A stretch of DNA of 64,000 nucleotides from Mycolicibacterium fallax (GTDB taxonomy: Bacteria > Actinomycetota > Actinomycetes > Mycobacteriales > Mycobacteriaceae), in NCBI RefSeq assembly GCF_010726955.1, contig NZ_AP022603.1, positions 124,001-188,000 on the forward strand. The letters run 5' to 3'. The position numbers were made by a program, and so were the translations under genes. Below, piece by piece: positions 33,991 through 41,164 of this stretch (the stretch's first letter is position 1; every line of letters begins with the position of its first letter). The notes beneath the pieces were generated by a model, which was not told where the DNA came from, searched no databases, and saw nothing but the letters and a program-made list of their open reading frames with translations.

Positions 33991-34968
33991 CTACGGCAGC
34001 TCGACAATCACCTTGCCCAGCGCCCGGCGATCGGCGACGAACCGGATCGCCGCGCCGGCCTCGGCCAAGGGGAACCGGGCGCCGATGTGCGGGGCGATCC
34101 GGCCCGCGGCGAACATCTCGTGCAACTCCGCGGTGTCGCGCGCGGCCTCCTCGGGATGGTCGGTGAAGAACGTCCGGATCTCCATGCCGCACACCGTGAT
34201 GCCCTTGAGCAGCACCAGGTTCAGCGGGATCGACGGGATCTGCCCGCTGGCGTAGCCGAGCGTGACGAAGCGGCCGCCGCGGGCCAGGGCGCGCAGCGCC
34301 GGCTCCGCGTAGCGGCCGCCGACCGGATCCAGCACCGCGTCGGCACCGACACCGTCGGTGGCCGCCTTGATCTCGTCGCGCAGGTTCTGCCGGTCGTAGT
34401 CAATGACCACCTGCGCGCCGCGCGCGGTGCACAGCGCCAGCTTCTCCGCCGACGACGCCGCCGCGATCACCCGGGCGCCCAGCGCCACCGCCAGGTCGAC
34501 GGCGGCCAGGCCCACGCCGCCGGCCGCGCCGAGCACCACCACGGTGTCGCCGGCGCCGATGCCGGCGGTCGAGCGCAGCGCGAAGTAGGCGGTGCGGTAG
34601 GTGACGCCGAAGGCGGCGGCGGCGTCCAGGCCGACCCCGTCGGGCACCCGGGTCACCGCCCGGGCCTGGACCGCGACGTACTCGGCGAACGCGCCGACGA
34701 GCACCGAACCGGCGACCCGGTCACCCGGTGCAAAACCGGTCACCCCGGCCCCGACGGCCACCACCTCGCCGGCGAACTCACTGCCGGGGGTGAACGGCGG
34801 CGGCACCGCCACCTGATACCCGCCGGACAGGAACAACATGTCCGGAAAGTTCACCGCGGCGGCGCGCACCCGGACCAGCAGCTGGCCCGGACCGGCGGTG
34901 GGGGTGGGGATTTCGGTCAGCACCAGGTCCTCGGGGGTGCCGTAGGCGGTGCACCGGATCGCCCTCAT
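33991..34968 (-). CDS. Zinc-free MDR-type NADPH:quinone oxidoreductase
   Basis: 325 aa. Medium-chain reductase with GSEFAGEVVAVGAGV, GDRVAG, TYRTAYFAL and the nucleotide motif VVLGAAGGVGLAAVDLAVALGA. The zinc ligands of alcohol dehydrogenases are absent, so it is a quinone oxidoreductase/enoyl-reductase type that reduces activated double bonds. It is last in a five-gene (-) operon; ATGA overlap with the TetR gene. Confidence 0.9.
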   Translation of the reverse strand: MRAIRCTAYGTPEDLVLTEIPTPTAGPGQLLVRVRAAAVNFPDMLFLSGGYQVAVPPPFTPGSEFAGEVVAVGAGVTGFAPGDRVAGSVLVGAFAEYVAVQARAVTRVPDGVGLDAAAAFGVTYRTAYFALRSTAGIGAGDTVVVLGAAGGVGLAAVDLAVALGARVIAAASSAEKLALCTARGAQVVIDYDRQNLRDEIKAATDGVGADAVLDPVGGRYAEPALRALARGGRFVTLGYASGQIPSIPLNLVLLKGITVCGMEIRTFFTDHPEEAARDTAELHEMFAAGRIAPHIGARFPLAEAGAAIRFVADRRALGKVIVELP

Positions 34969-35570
34969 GCGCCGACCCCGCGCAGGCAGAACCGCACCAG
35001 AGCGGCGATGTCCTCGGCGCCGGGCCGCTCGCCGGACCCGACGTAGCGGCGCATGGTGGCCGCGGTCAGCCGGAACACCGCGTCGGCGTCCCGGCCCGGG
35101 TCGGGCCCGCCGAGAGCGGTCACCGGCGCGAGCAGCAGCTCACGCATCGGCGCCATCACCGCATCGGTGGCCGCGCCCTCGTCGGTGCTCGACAGCTGCC
35201 CGGCCACCGCGCGACTCATGCTGATCAGATGCGGGTCCGCGACCTGGGCCAGCGCACCCTCGATCCAGCGGGCGATCTGCCCGGCCGGCTCGGGCTCCTT
35301 GCCCATCTGATGCTCCAGGTAGCTCACGATGATCCCGACGCCGCGTTCCAGCACGGCCAGCAGCAGCTCATCCTTGCCGGCGAAGTAGCGGTAGAACGCC
35401 TTTCGGGACACCCCGGCCTCGGCGACAATGTCGGTCACCGTCGGCGGCTCCGGGGCGCAGCGGTCCATCACCCGCACCGCGGCGGTCAGGATCCGCTCGA
35501 CCTCCTCGTTGGCCTCGCGGTGCCGCTCATCCAGGGCGCGTTCGACGGCCGCGTCGACCCGGGAGGTCAT
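34965..35570 (-). CDS. TetR-family transcriptional regulator
   Basis: 201 aa from ATG ending at 35570 (TGATG overlap with the acyl-CoA dehydrogenase gene; a GTG one codon earlier is also in frame). HTH region: VERILTAAVRVMDRCA, VTDIVAEAGVSRKAFYRYFAGKDELL (recognition helix in SRKAFYRYF). C-terminal effector domain of TetR type. It is encoded inside the operon it probably regulates; a perfect GGAGACT-N3-AGTCTCC palindrome lies before the first gene at 38717-38733. Confidence 0.92.
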   Translation of the reverse strand: MTSRVDAAVERALDERHREANEEVERILTAAVRVMDRCAPEPPTVTDIVAEAGVSRKAFYRYFAGKDELLLAVLERGVGIIVSYLEHQMGKEPEPAGQIARWIEGALAQVADPHLISMSRAVAGQLSSTDEGAATDAVMAPMRELLLAPVTALGGPDPGRDADAVFRLTAATMRRYVGSGERPGAEDIAALVRFCLRGVGA

Positions 35571-36880
35571 CACGCCCGGTCCCGGGGCAGCGCCGGGATC
35601 TCATCGAACCGATCCCCGTACTTGGCGCGCGCGGCGGCGAGTCGGACGTCGGTGAACTCCGAGGGCCACTGCGGATCCTCGGCCGCATAGCCCTTGAGCA
35701 GTTGCCGGGCCAGGTTGACCTTGTGCGCCTCGGTCGGACCGTCGGCCAGGCCCAGCGCGATGCCGCCGAGCAGCACATTGACCAGCGGCAATTGCTGGGT
35801 CAGGCCCATCGCGCCGTGTACCTGGATGGCCCGCAGGCCGATCGACTTCAGCAGCTTGGCGGTCAGGATCTTGCACACCGCAATCTCGGCGCGCGCGGCG
35901 GTCTGCTGGCCGTTGTCGATCATCCAGGCGGCGTGCAGCACGGTCAGCCGGAACGGCACCAGCTCGGCGTAGGAGTCCGCGATGAACTCCTGCACCAGTT
36001 GCTTGTCGGCCAGCGAACTGCCCTGGGTGAAGCGGCTTTTCGCGCGATGGGCCATCATGTCGATGGCGCGCTGGGCCACGCCGATGCTGCGCATCGCGTG
36101 ATGCAACCGGCCACCGGCCAGCCGGGACTGGGCCACCAGGAAGCCCTGTCCCGGCTCGCCGAGCATCGCCGAGGCAGGCAGCCGCAGGTCTTGGAACCCG
36201 ACCAGGGAGTGGCCGGGTTCGTGCGGCAGCGAGCCGACCAGGTGATGGGTCGCCTCGATCACCAGACCGGGGGTTCCCGCGGGCACCAGGAACGTCGACG
36301 CGCCGCGGTGCACCGGCACATCCGGGTCGGTGATCGCGACGACGATCAGGAACGACGCGATCTCGGCGTGCGAGGCGAAATATTTGCGGCCGTTGAGCAC
36401 CCAGTCGTCGCCGTCGCGGACCGCGCGGGTGGTGAACACCCGGGGATCGGCGCCGCCCTGCGGTTCGGTCATCGCAAAGCAAGAGAAGATCTCCCCGGAC
36501 AGCAGGCCCGACAGATACTCCGCACGCTGCTCGGGGGTGCCGAAGCGGGCCAGGATCTCGGCGTTTCCGGTGTCGGGGGCCTGGGTGCCGAACACGATCG
36601 GGGCCCACGGGCTGCGGCCCAGGATCTCGTTGATCAGCGTCAGCTTCACCGCCCCGAAGCCCTGCCCGCCGAGTTCGGGCCCCAGGTGCGGGGCCCACAG
36701 CCCGCGGTCGCGGACCTGCTGTTTGAGTGGGTCGAGGATCGCGCGGCGCTCGTCGTCGGGCGGCAGGAACTCGCAGCCGGGGAAGAGCACCTCCAGCGGC
36801 TCGACCTCGTCGCGAACGAACTGCCGGATCCAGGCGAGCTTTTCCTCGAATTCGGGTTCGGTGCAGAAGTCCCAGGCCAT
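35570..36880 (-). CDS. Acyl-CoA dehydrogenase, ACAD10/11-like
   Basis: 436 aa from ATG ending at 36880 (AAAGGA SD); the frame extends 24 codons upstream without support. FAD acyl-CoA dehydrogenase: CFAMTEPQGGADPRVF, GRKYFASHA, GFLVAQSRLAGGRLHHAMR, IQVHGAMGLTQQLPL and LADGPTEAHKVNLARQLL. The last motif and the neighbouring APH-like kinase are the pattern of the ACAD10/11 branch. In mammals that branch, fused to a kinase domain, degrades 4-hydroxyacyl-CoAs. The bacterial operon may do the same with separate polypeptides. Confidence 0.9.
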   Translation of the reverse strand: MAWDFCTEPEFEEKLAWIRQFVRDEVEPLEVLFPGCEFLPPDDERRAILDPLKQQVRDRGLWAPHLGPELGGQGFGAVKLTLINEILGRSPWAPIVFGTQAPDTGNAEILARFGTPEQRAEYLSGLLSGEIFSCFAMTEPQGGADPRVFTTRAVRDGDDWVLNGRKYFASHAEIASFLIVVAITDPDVPVHRGASTFLVPAGTPGLVIEATHHLVGSLPHEPGHSLVGFQDLRLPASAMLGEPGQGFLVAQSRLAGGRLHHAMRSIGVAQRAIDMMAHRAKSRFTQGSSLADKQLVQEFIADSYAELVPFRLTVLHAAWMIDNGQQTAARAEIAVCKILTAKLLKSIGLRAIQVHGAMGLTQQLPLVNVLLGGIALGLADGPTEAHKVNLARQLLKGYAAEDPQWPSEFTDVRLAAARAKYGDRFDEIPALPRDRA

Positions 36881-36896
36881 GGTGGGTGTCCTTTCG

Positions 36897-37655
36897 TTAC
36901 GGGATGCCGCCGTCGGCCCGCAGGATGGAGCCGGTGGTGTAGCTGGACGCATCGGACATCAAAAACAGTGCGGCGCCGACGATTTCGGGCGGCTTCCCGG
37001 CGCGGCGCAGGGCGAAGTGGCCAAATGGGTTGGTGTCGCCGAAGTCCCAGGCCTTGGCAATGTCGGTGAGGAAGGGCCCCGGCATCAGCGTGTTGACCCG
37101 CACGGTGGGCCCGAACGCGGCGGCCAGCCCCTCGGTCATCGCGTTCAGCCCGGCCTTGGCGGCGGCATAGGGGATGAACGACGGGTGCGGTCGCAGCGAG
37201 CCGTGCGTGCTGACGTTGATGATCACGCCGCCACCGGCGGCGACCATCCGCTCGCCGGCCAGCGCCGAAAGCCGGAACGGTCCCTTGAGGTTCAGCCCGA
37301 CCACGGCATCGAACATCTTCTCGGTGACATCGGTCTGCTTGTCGTACACCGGCGACATGCCGGCGTTGTTGACCAGCACATCGAGCCTGCCGAACCGGTC
37401 GTAGACGGCCTCGATCAGCCCGTCGAGCTCGTCCCAGTGCCCGACGTGCACCGCGTACGGCAGGGCGGTGCGGCCGGTTTCGGCCTCGATCTCGGCGGCG
37501 GTGGCCCGGCAGCTGTCCAGCTTGCGGCTGGCGATGACGACGTCGGCGCCGCACCGAGCGGCCGCCAGCGCCATCTCCCGGCCCAGCCCCCGGCTGCCGC
37601 CGGTGACCAGCACGACGCGGTCGGTGAGGTCGAACAGGGCGCCGGGACCGTCCAT
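36897..37655 (-). CDS. Short-chain dehydrogenase/reductase
   Basis: 252 aa. VVLVTGGSRGLGREMALA, NNAGMSP, INVSTHGSL, YAAAKAGLNAM and TLMPGPFLTDIA are classical SDR motifs. It starts 1 nt after the kinase gene (TGAGATG) and ends 16 nt before the acyl-CoA dehydrogenase start. Likely oxidises a hydroxyacyl intermediate or reduces a keto group in the same pathway. Confidence 0.9.
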   Translation of the reverse strand: MDGPGALFDLTDRVVLVTGGSRGLGREMALAAARCGADVVIASRKLDSCRATAAEIEAETGRTALPYAVHVGHWDELDGLIEAVYDRFGRLDVLVNNAGMSPVYDKQTDVTEKMFDAVVGLNLKGPFRLSALAGERMVAAGGGVIINVSTHGSLRPHPSFIPYAAAKAGLNAMTEGLAAAFGPTVRVNTLMPGPFLTDIAKAWDFGDTNPFGHFALRRAGKPPEIVGAALFLMSDASSYTTGSILRADGGIP

Positions 37656-37656
37656 C

Positions 37657-38694
37657 TCAGGCTCCCGTCGCGGTGCCGGCCAGCCGCGCGGCGGTCTGCA
37701 TCAGGGCCGGCACCATCGGCCCCATCGCCGCGGCGACCTGCGGATCCACCGCACTGCCTTGCCGCAGCGAGGCCGCGTAGGTCTTCTCCAGCATGATCCC
37801 CAGCTTCCAGTTCGCCAGCACCAGGTAGTAATCGATGTTCTCGGTGGACAGCCCGCTGAGCTTCTCGTAGTGCGCCAGCAGCTCACCGCGCTTGGGCATG
37901 CCGGTCATGTCGAGGTAGAAGCCGTCGGCGGCGGGCTCCTCGCCCTCGTACCCGAGCAGCGCCCAGGCCAGGTCCAGCAGCGGATCGCCGACGGTGGTCA
38001 TCTCCCAGTCCACGATGGCGGCCAGCCGGCCCGGGGCGCCGTGGCCGAACATGACATTGGCGAACTGGTAGTCGCCGTGCATGATGCCGGGGGTGTAGCG
38101 CTCCGGCCGGTTCCGGCGCAGCCAGTCGGCTGCCTCGTGCAGCCCGGGGAGTTCACGCACCTGGTACTTCGCCAGGAATCCGAGCCACCGGTCGACCTGG
38201 CGCTCGTGAAAGCCCTCCGGCCGGCCGAATCCCTGCAGGCCCCGGCCGCGCCAGTCCACCCGGCCCAGCATCGCCGCGCCCGCCACCAGCTGGAAGCCCA
38301 ACTCCCGGCGGGCGGCCAGGTCGGTGTCGAAGGGCGGTTGCCAGCCGTCGCCCATCGGGCTCCAGCCGTCGATCTCGGCCATCACGTAAAACGGCTGCCC
38401 GAGCACCGTGCCGTCGGGGTCGGCGGCGATCAGTGCGGCGTGCGGAACGTCGGTGCCCGACAGTGCGCGCACCAGCCGGATCTCGCGGCGCAGGCCGTCG
38501 AGTCGGGCGGCGTCGGCGCGGGGTCCGGGCATCCGCAGCACCATCGGGTGGCCGCCGCGATCGATTCGGTAGAGCACATTCTGCGAGCCCCCGCTGAGCA
38601 CCGTCAGCACCGGCAGCTCGCCGTCGCCGGGCGCCCCGGTGGTGTCGAGGAACCGGCCGAGGGCGCCGGGGTCCGGCGCGGGGAAATCAGACAT
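37657..38694 (-). CDS. APH-like phosphotransferase (FadE36/ACAD10-N-domain type)
   Basis: 345 aa. Aminoglycoside-phosphotransferase fold: GGSQNVLYRIDRGGHPMVLR (P-loop and Lys region), the Brenner motif MHGDYQFANVMFG with catalytic Asp, and IVDWEMTTVGDPLLDLAW (metal-binding DxD region). In mycobacteria and in human ACAD10/11 such kinases go with acyl-CoA dehydrogenases; the substrate is thought to be a hydroxyacyl group rather than an antibiotic. First gene of the operon; 22 nt downstream of the palindromic operator. Confidence 0.88.
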   Translation of the reverse strand: MSDFPAPDPGALGRFLDTTGAPGDGELPVLTVLSGGSQNVLYRIDRGGHPMVLRMPGPRADAARLDGLRREIRLVRALSGTDVPHAALIAADPDGTVLGQPFYVMAEIDGWSPMGDGWQPPFDTDLAARRELGFQLVAGAAMLGRVDWRGRGLQGFGRPEGFHERQVDRWLGFLAKYQVRELPGLHEAADWLRRNRPERYTPGIMHGDYQFANVMFGHGAPGRLAAIVDWEMTTVGDPLLDLAWALLGYEGEEPAADGFYLDMTGMPKRGELLAHYEKLSGLSTENIDYYLVLANWKLGIMLEKTYAASLRQGSAVDPQVAAAMGPMVPALMQTAARLAGTATGA

Positions 38695-39039
38695 GAATAC
38701 TCCTGGGTCTAAGGACGGAGACTAACAGTCTCCTGATCAAGATCGAAGGTATTCAAGGATTTCGTGAGACGGTCGCCGGCCGTCGGCGGGTTCCCGCCGC
38801 GGTGCCGGGCCGGCCCGGACGGGCGTCCCGCGACGCGGAATTCGCGAGAATAGACTGCCGAAAAAAGAGAAGCTTATTTCCGCTGGCCGGGGCCGACGCA
38901 ACGGCCCGATCTCGGCGGCAAAAACTGTGCGGTTTCGCACCCGGCTGATAACGTCATTACCAATCGTCGCGCGCGATCGGGCGCGACAGCTCAGTCGACC
39001 GAGCATTCCGCGAGCGGCGGAACCGAACGGAGGGTCTAG
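38695..39039. other. 345-bp divergent intergenic region without a gene
   Basis: Separates the (-) kinase operon from the (+) amidohydrolase operon. Besides the perfect palindrome at 38717-38733 it holds GTGCG-GTTT-CGCAC (38927-38940) and GCTC-A-GTCGAC-C-GAGC (38989-39004). AACGTCATTA (38950-38959) recurs at 20225-20234 near another catabolic operon start. An AT-rich patch near 38862-38880 could hold promoter elements. I see no gene or RNA. Confidence 0.6.
38717..38733. promoter_or_regulatory. Perfect 17-bp palindrome, probable TetR operator
   Basis: GGAGACT-AAC-AGTCTCC, 7-bp arms, 3-bp centre, 22 nt upstream of the kinase start. Same 6-3-6 layout (GAGAxT-N3-AxTCTC) as the GAGAAT sites elsewhere in the window but with different inner bases. 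The best candidate binder is the TetR encoded at 34965-35570 in the operon it precedes. Confidence 0.68.
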
Positions 39040-40203
39040 ATGTCCATCCAGTCCACGCTGTATCCCCCCGGCGGCTTTGGTGCGCCGAAGGACCGCCGCG
39101 GGCACGCCGCCGGTGACCTGGGCCTGCCGCCCGGCACCGTGGTGTTCTCCGCCGACAATCACATCTCGGTCGCCGACGACATCTTCTACGAGCGATTCCC
39201 CGACGACCTCAAGGGCGCCGCGCCGCGGATCTGGTACGAGGACGGCGCCTACATGGTCGGCATGAAGGGCAAGTCCTGGGTGGGCGGCGACTTCGGCCGG
39301 GTGCTGATGCAGTACGACGATCTGGCCGGCGCCGCGTCGAACAACATCGCCGCGCGCATCGCCGAACTCCGTCAGGACGGCATCGAGAAGGAACTGGCCT
39401 TCCCCAACGCCGTGCTGGCGCTGTTCCACTACCCGGACAAGGCGATCCGCGAGCGGGTGTTCCGGATCTACAACGAGCTGATGGCCGACCTGCAGGAGCG
39501 TTCCGGCGGTCACTTCTACGGCGTCGGGCTGATCAACTGGTGGGACCCCAAGCGCACCCGTGCCAATCTGGAGGAGCTCAAGGCCCTCGGCCTGAAGACC
39601 TTCCTGCTGCCGCTGAACCCGGGCAAGGACGACGACGGCAACATCTACGACTACGGCGGCGCCGCGATGGACCCGGTCTGGGACGAGATCGAGGCCGCCG
39701 GGCTGCCGGTCACCCACCACATCGGTGAGACCCCGCCCAAGACGCCGTGCGAGAACAACAGTGTCGTGGTCGGCATGATGATCAACGTCGACTCGTTCCG
39801 CGAACAGTTCGCCAAGTACCTGTTCTCCGGGATCCTGGATCGCCACCCCAGTCTGCAGATCGGCTGGTTCGAGGGTGGGATCGCCTGGGTGCCGACCGCG
39901 CTGCAGGACGCCGAGCATCTGCTGGCTTCCTACCGGCACATGTTCAATCACGAACTGCACCACGACATCCGGTACTACTGGGACAACCACATGCACGCCT
40001 CGTTCATGGTGGATCCGCTGGGCCTGGAGCTGATCGACAAGATCGGCGTGGACAAGGTGATGTGGTCCAGCGACTACCCGCACAACGAGAGCACCTTCGG
40101 TTACTCGGAGAAGTCGCTGGCCGCCGTCGTGGCGGCGGTCGGCCCGGAGAACGCCGCCAAGATCGTCTCCACCAACGTGCAGAATTTCCTGGGGCTGGCG
40201 TGA
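39040..40203 (+). CDS. Amidohydrolase 2 family metal-dependent TIM-barrel protein
   Basis: 387 aa, ATG 39040 after GGAGGG. VVFSADNHISVADD supplies the N-terminal metal site (D-N-H in place of HxH), VTHHIGETPPK a further His pair, WFEGGIAWV and MWSSDYPHNEST the C-terminal Asp. ACMSD-like family: decarboxylases or hydrolases of TIM-barrel fold. The large mycobacterial branch with DNH is often beside P450 and CoA genes, but its reaction is unproven. GTGA overlap with the crotonase gene. Confidence 0.85.
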   Translation: MSIQSTLYPPGGFGAPKDRRGHAAGDLGLPPGTVVFSADNHISVADDIFYERFPDDLKGAAPRIWYEDGAYMVGMKGKSWVGGDFGRVLMQYDDLAGAASNNIAARIAELRQDGIEKELAFPNAVLALFHYPDKAIRERVFRIYNELMADLQERSGGHFYGVGLINWWDPKRTRANLEELKALGLKTFLLPLNPGKDDDGNIYDYGGAAMDPVWDEIEAAGLPVTHHIGETPPKTPCENNSVVVGMMINVDSFREQFAKYLFSGILDRHPSLQIGWFEGGIAWVPTALQDAEHLLASYRHMFNHELHHDIRYYWDNHMHASFMVDPLGLELIDKIGVDKVMWSSDYPHNESTFGYSEKSLAAVVAAVGPENAAKIVSTNVQNFLGLA

Positions 40204-41159
40204 CCGAGCGACCCACGCCCGAGGAGATCATTCAGTACGAGAAGGACCCGAAGACCAAGATCGCGACGGTGACGTTCAACCGTCCGGAGTTCCTCAACGC
40301 GCCGACCTCGATGGCCCGGCTGCGCTACGCCGACATCCTGCGCGCCGCCAACGCCGACAACGACGTGAAGGTGGTGATCATCCGCGGCGTCGGGGACAAC
40401 CTGGGCAGCGGGGCCGATCTGCCGGAGTTCATGGAGGGCAACGACAATCCGGCCGCCCGGCTGGCCGAGCTGCGGCTGGAGGACGACGGGGTCGGCGAGG
40501 TGACCTACCCGCCCAAGGGCACCTTCCGCAACGGCGCCACCATCAGCGCCTGGTATGCCAACTCCCAGGCCGGCAACCGCGCGCTGCAGGACTTCAAGAA
40601 GATCAGCATCGTGGAGGCCAAGGGCTACTGCTACGGCTGGCACTTCTACCAGTGCGCCGACGCCGACCTGGTGATCTCCAGCGACGACGCGCTGTTCGGT
40701 CACCCGTCGTTCCGCTACCACGGCTGGGGCCCGCGGATGTGGACCTGGGTGCAGATGATGGGGCTGCGCAAGTTCCAGGAAATGGTCTTCACCGGCCGGC
40801 CGTTCACCGCCGCCGAGATGTATGACTGCAACTTCCTGAACAAGGTGGTGCCCCGCGACCAGTTGGAGGACGAGGTCGCCAAGTACGCCCTGGCATGCGC
40901 CCGAAATCGACCGGTGGACACCGTCTTTCAACAGAAGATGTTCTTCGAGATCTTCAAACAGCAGCAGGGCGAATACCTGGGCAGCCTGCTGAGTGCGTTC
41001 TTCGAGTCGATGGGCAACGGGGTGGCCAACGACAGCGACGACGACCTGGACATGTTCGAGTCGATCGACAGTGGGTTGTCGGCGGCGGTCAACGACAACG
41101 ACAGCAAGTTCCCGCCGGAGTTCCGGCTGTCCAAGAAGAACCGGAACAAGAAGGACTAG
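40200..41159 (+). CDS. Enoyl-CoA hydratase/isomerase (crotonase) family protein
   Basis: 319 aa from GTG 40200, overlapping the previous stop; longer than usual (about 260) through a mid insert (about residues 75-110) and an acidic/basic tail ending KKNRNKKD. IATVTFNRPEFLNAP, VVIIRGVGDNLGSGADLPEF and EAKGYCYGWHFYQCADADLV are crotonase features. The place where the second catalytic Glu usually sits reads FGHPSFRYHGW, without Glu, so ordinary hydration is doubtful; isomerase, hydrolase or lyase activity is possible. Confidence 0.85.
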   Translation: MTERPTPEEIIQYEKDPKTKIATVTFNRPEFLNAPTSMARLRYADILRAANADNDVKVVIIRGVGDNLGSGADLPEFMEGNDNPAARLAELRLEDDGVGEVTYPPKGTFRNGATISAWYANSQAGNRALQDFKKISIVEAKGYCYGWHFYQCADADLVISSDDALFGHPSFRYHGWGPRMWTWVQMMGLRKFQEMVFTGRPFTAAEMYDCNFLNKVVPRDQLEDEVAKYALACARNRPVDTVFQQKMFFEIFKQQQGEYLGSLLSAFFESMGNGVANDSDDDLDMFESIDSGLSAAVNDNDSKFPPEFRLSKKNRNKKD

Positions 41160-41164
41160 CTCTG

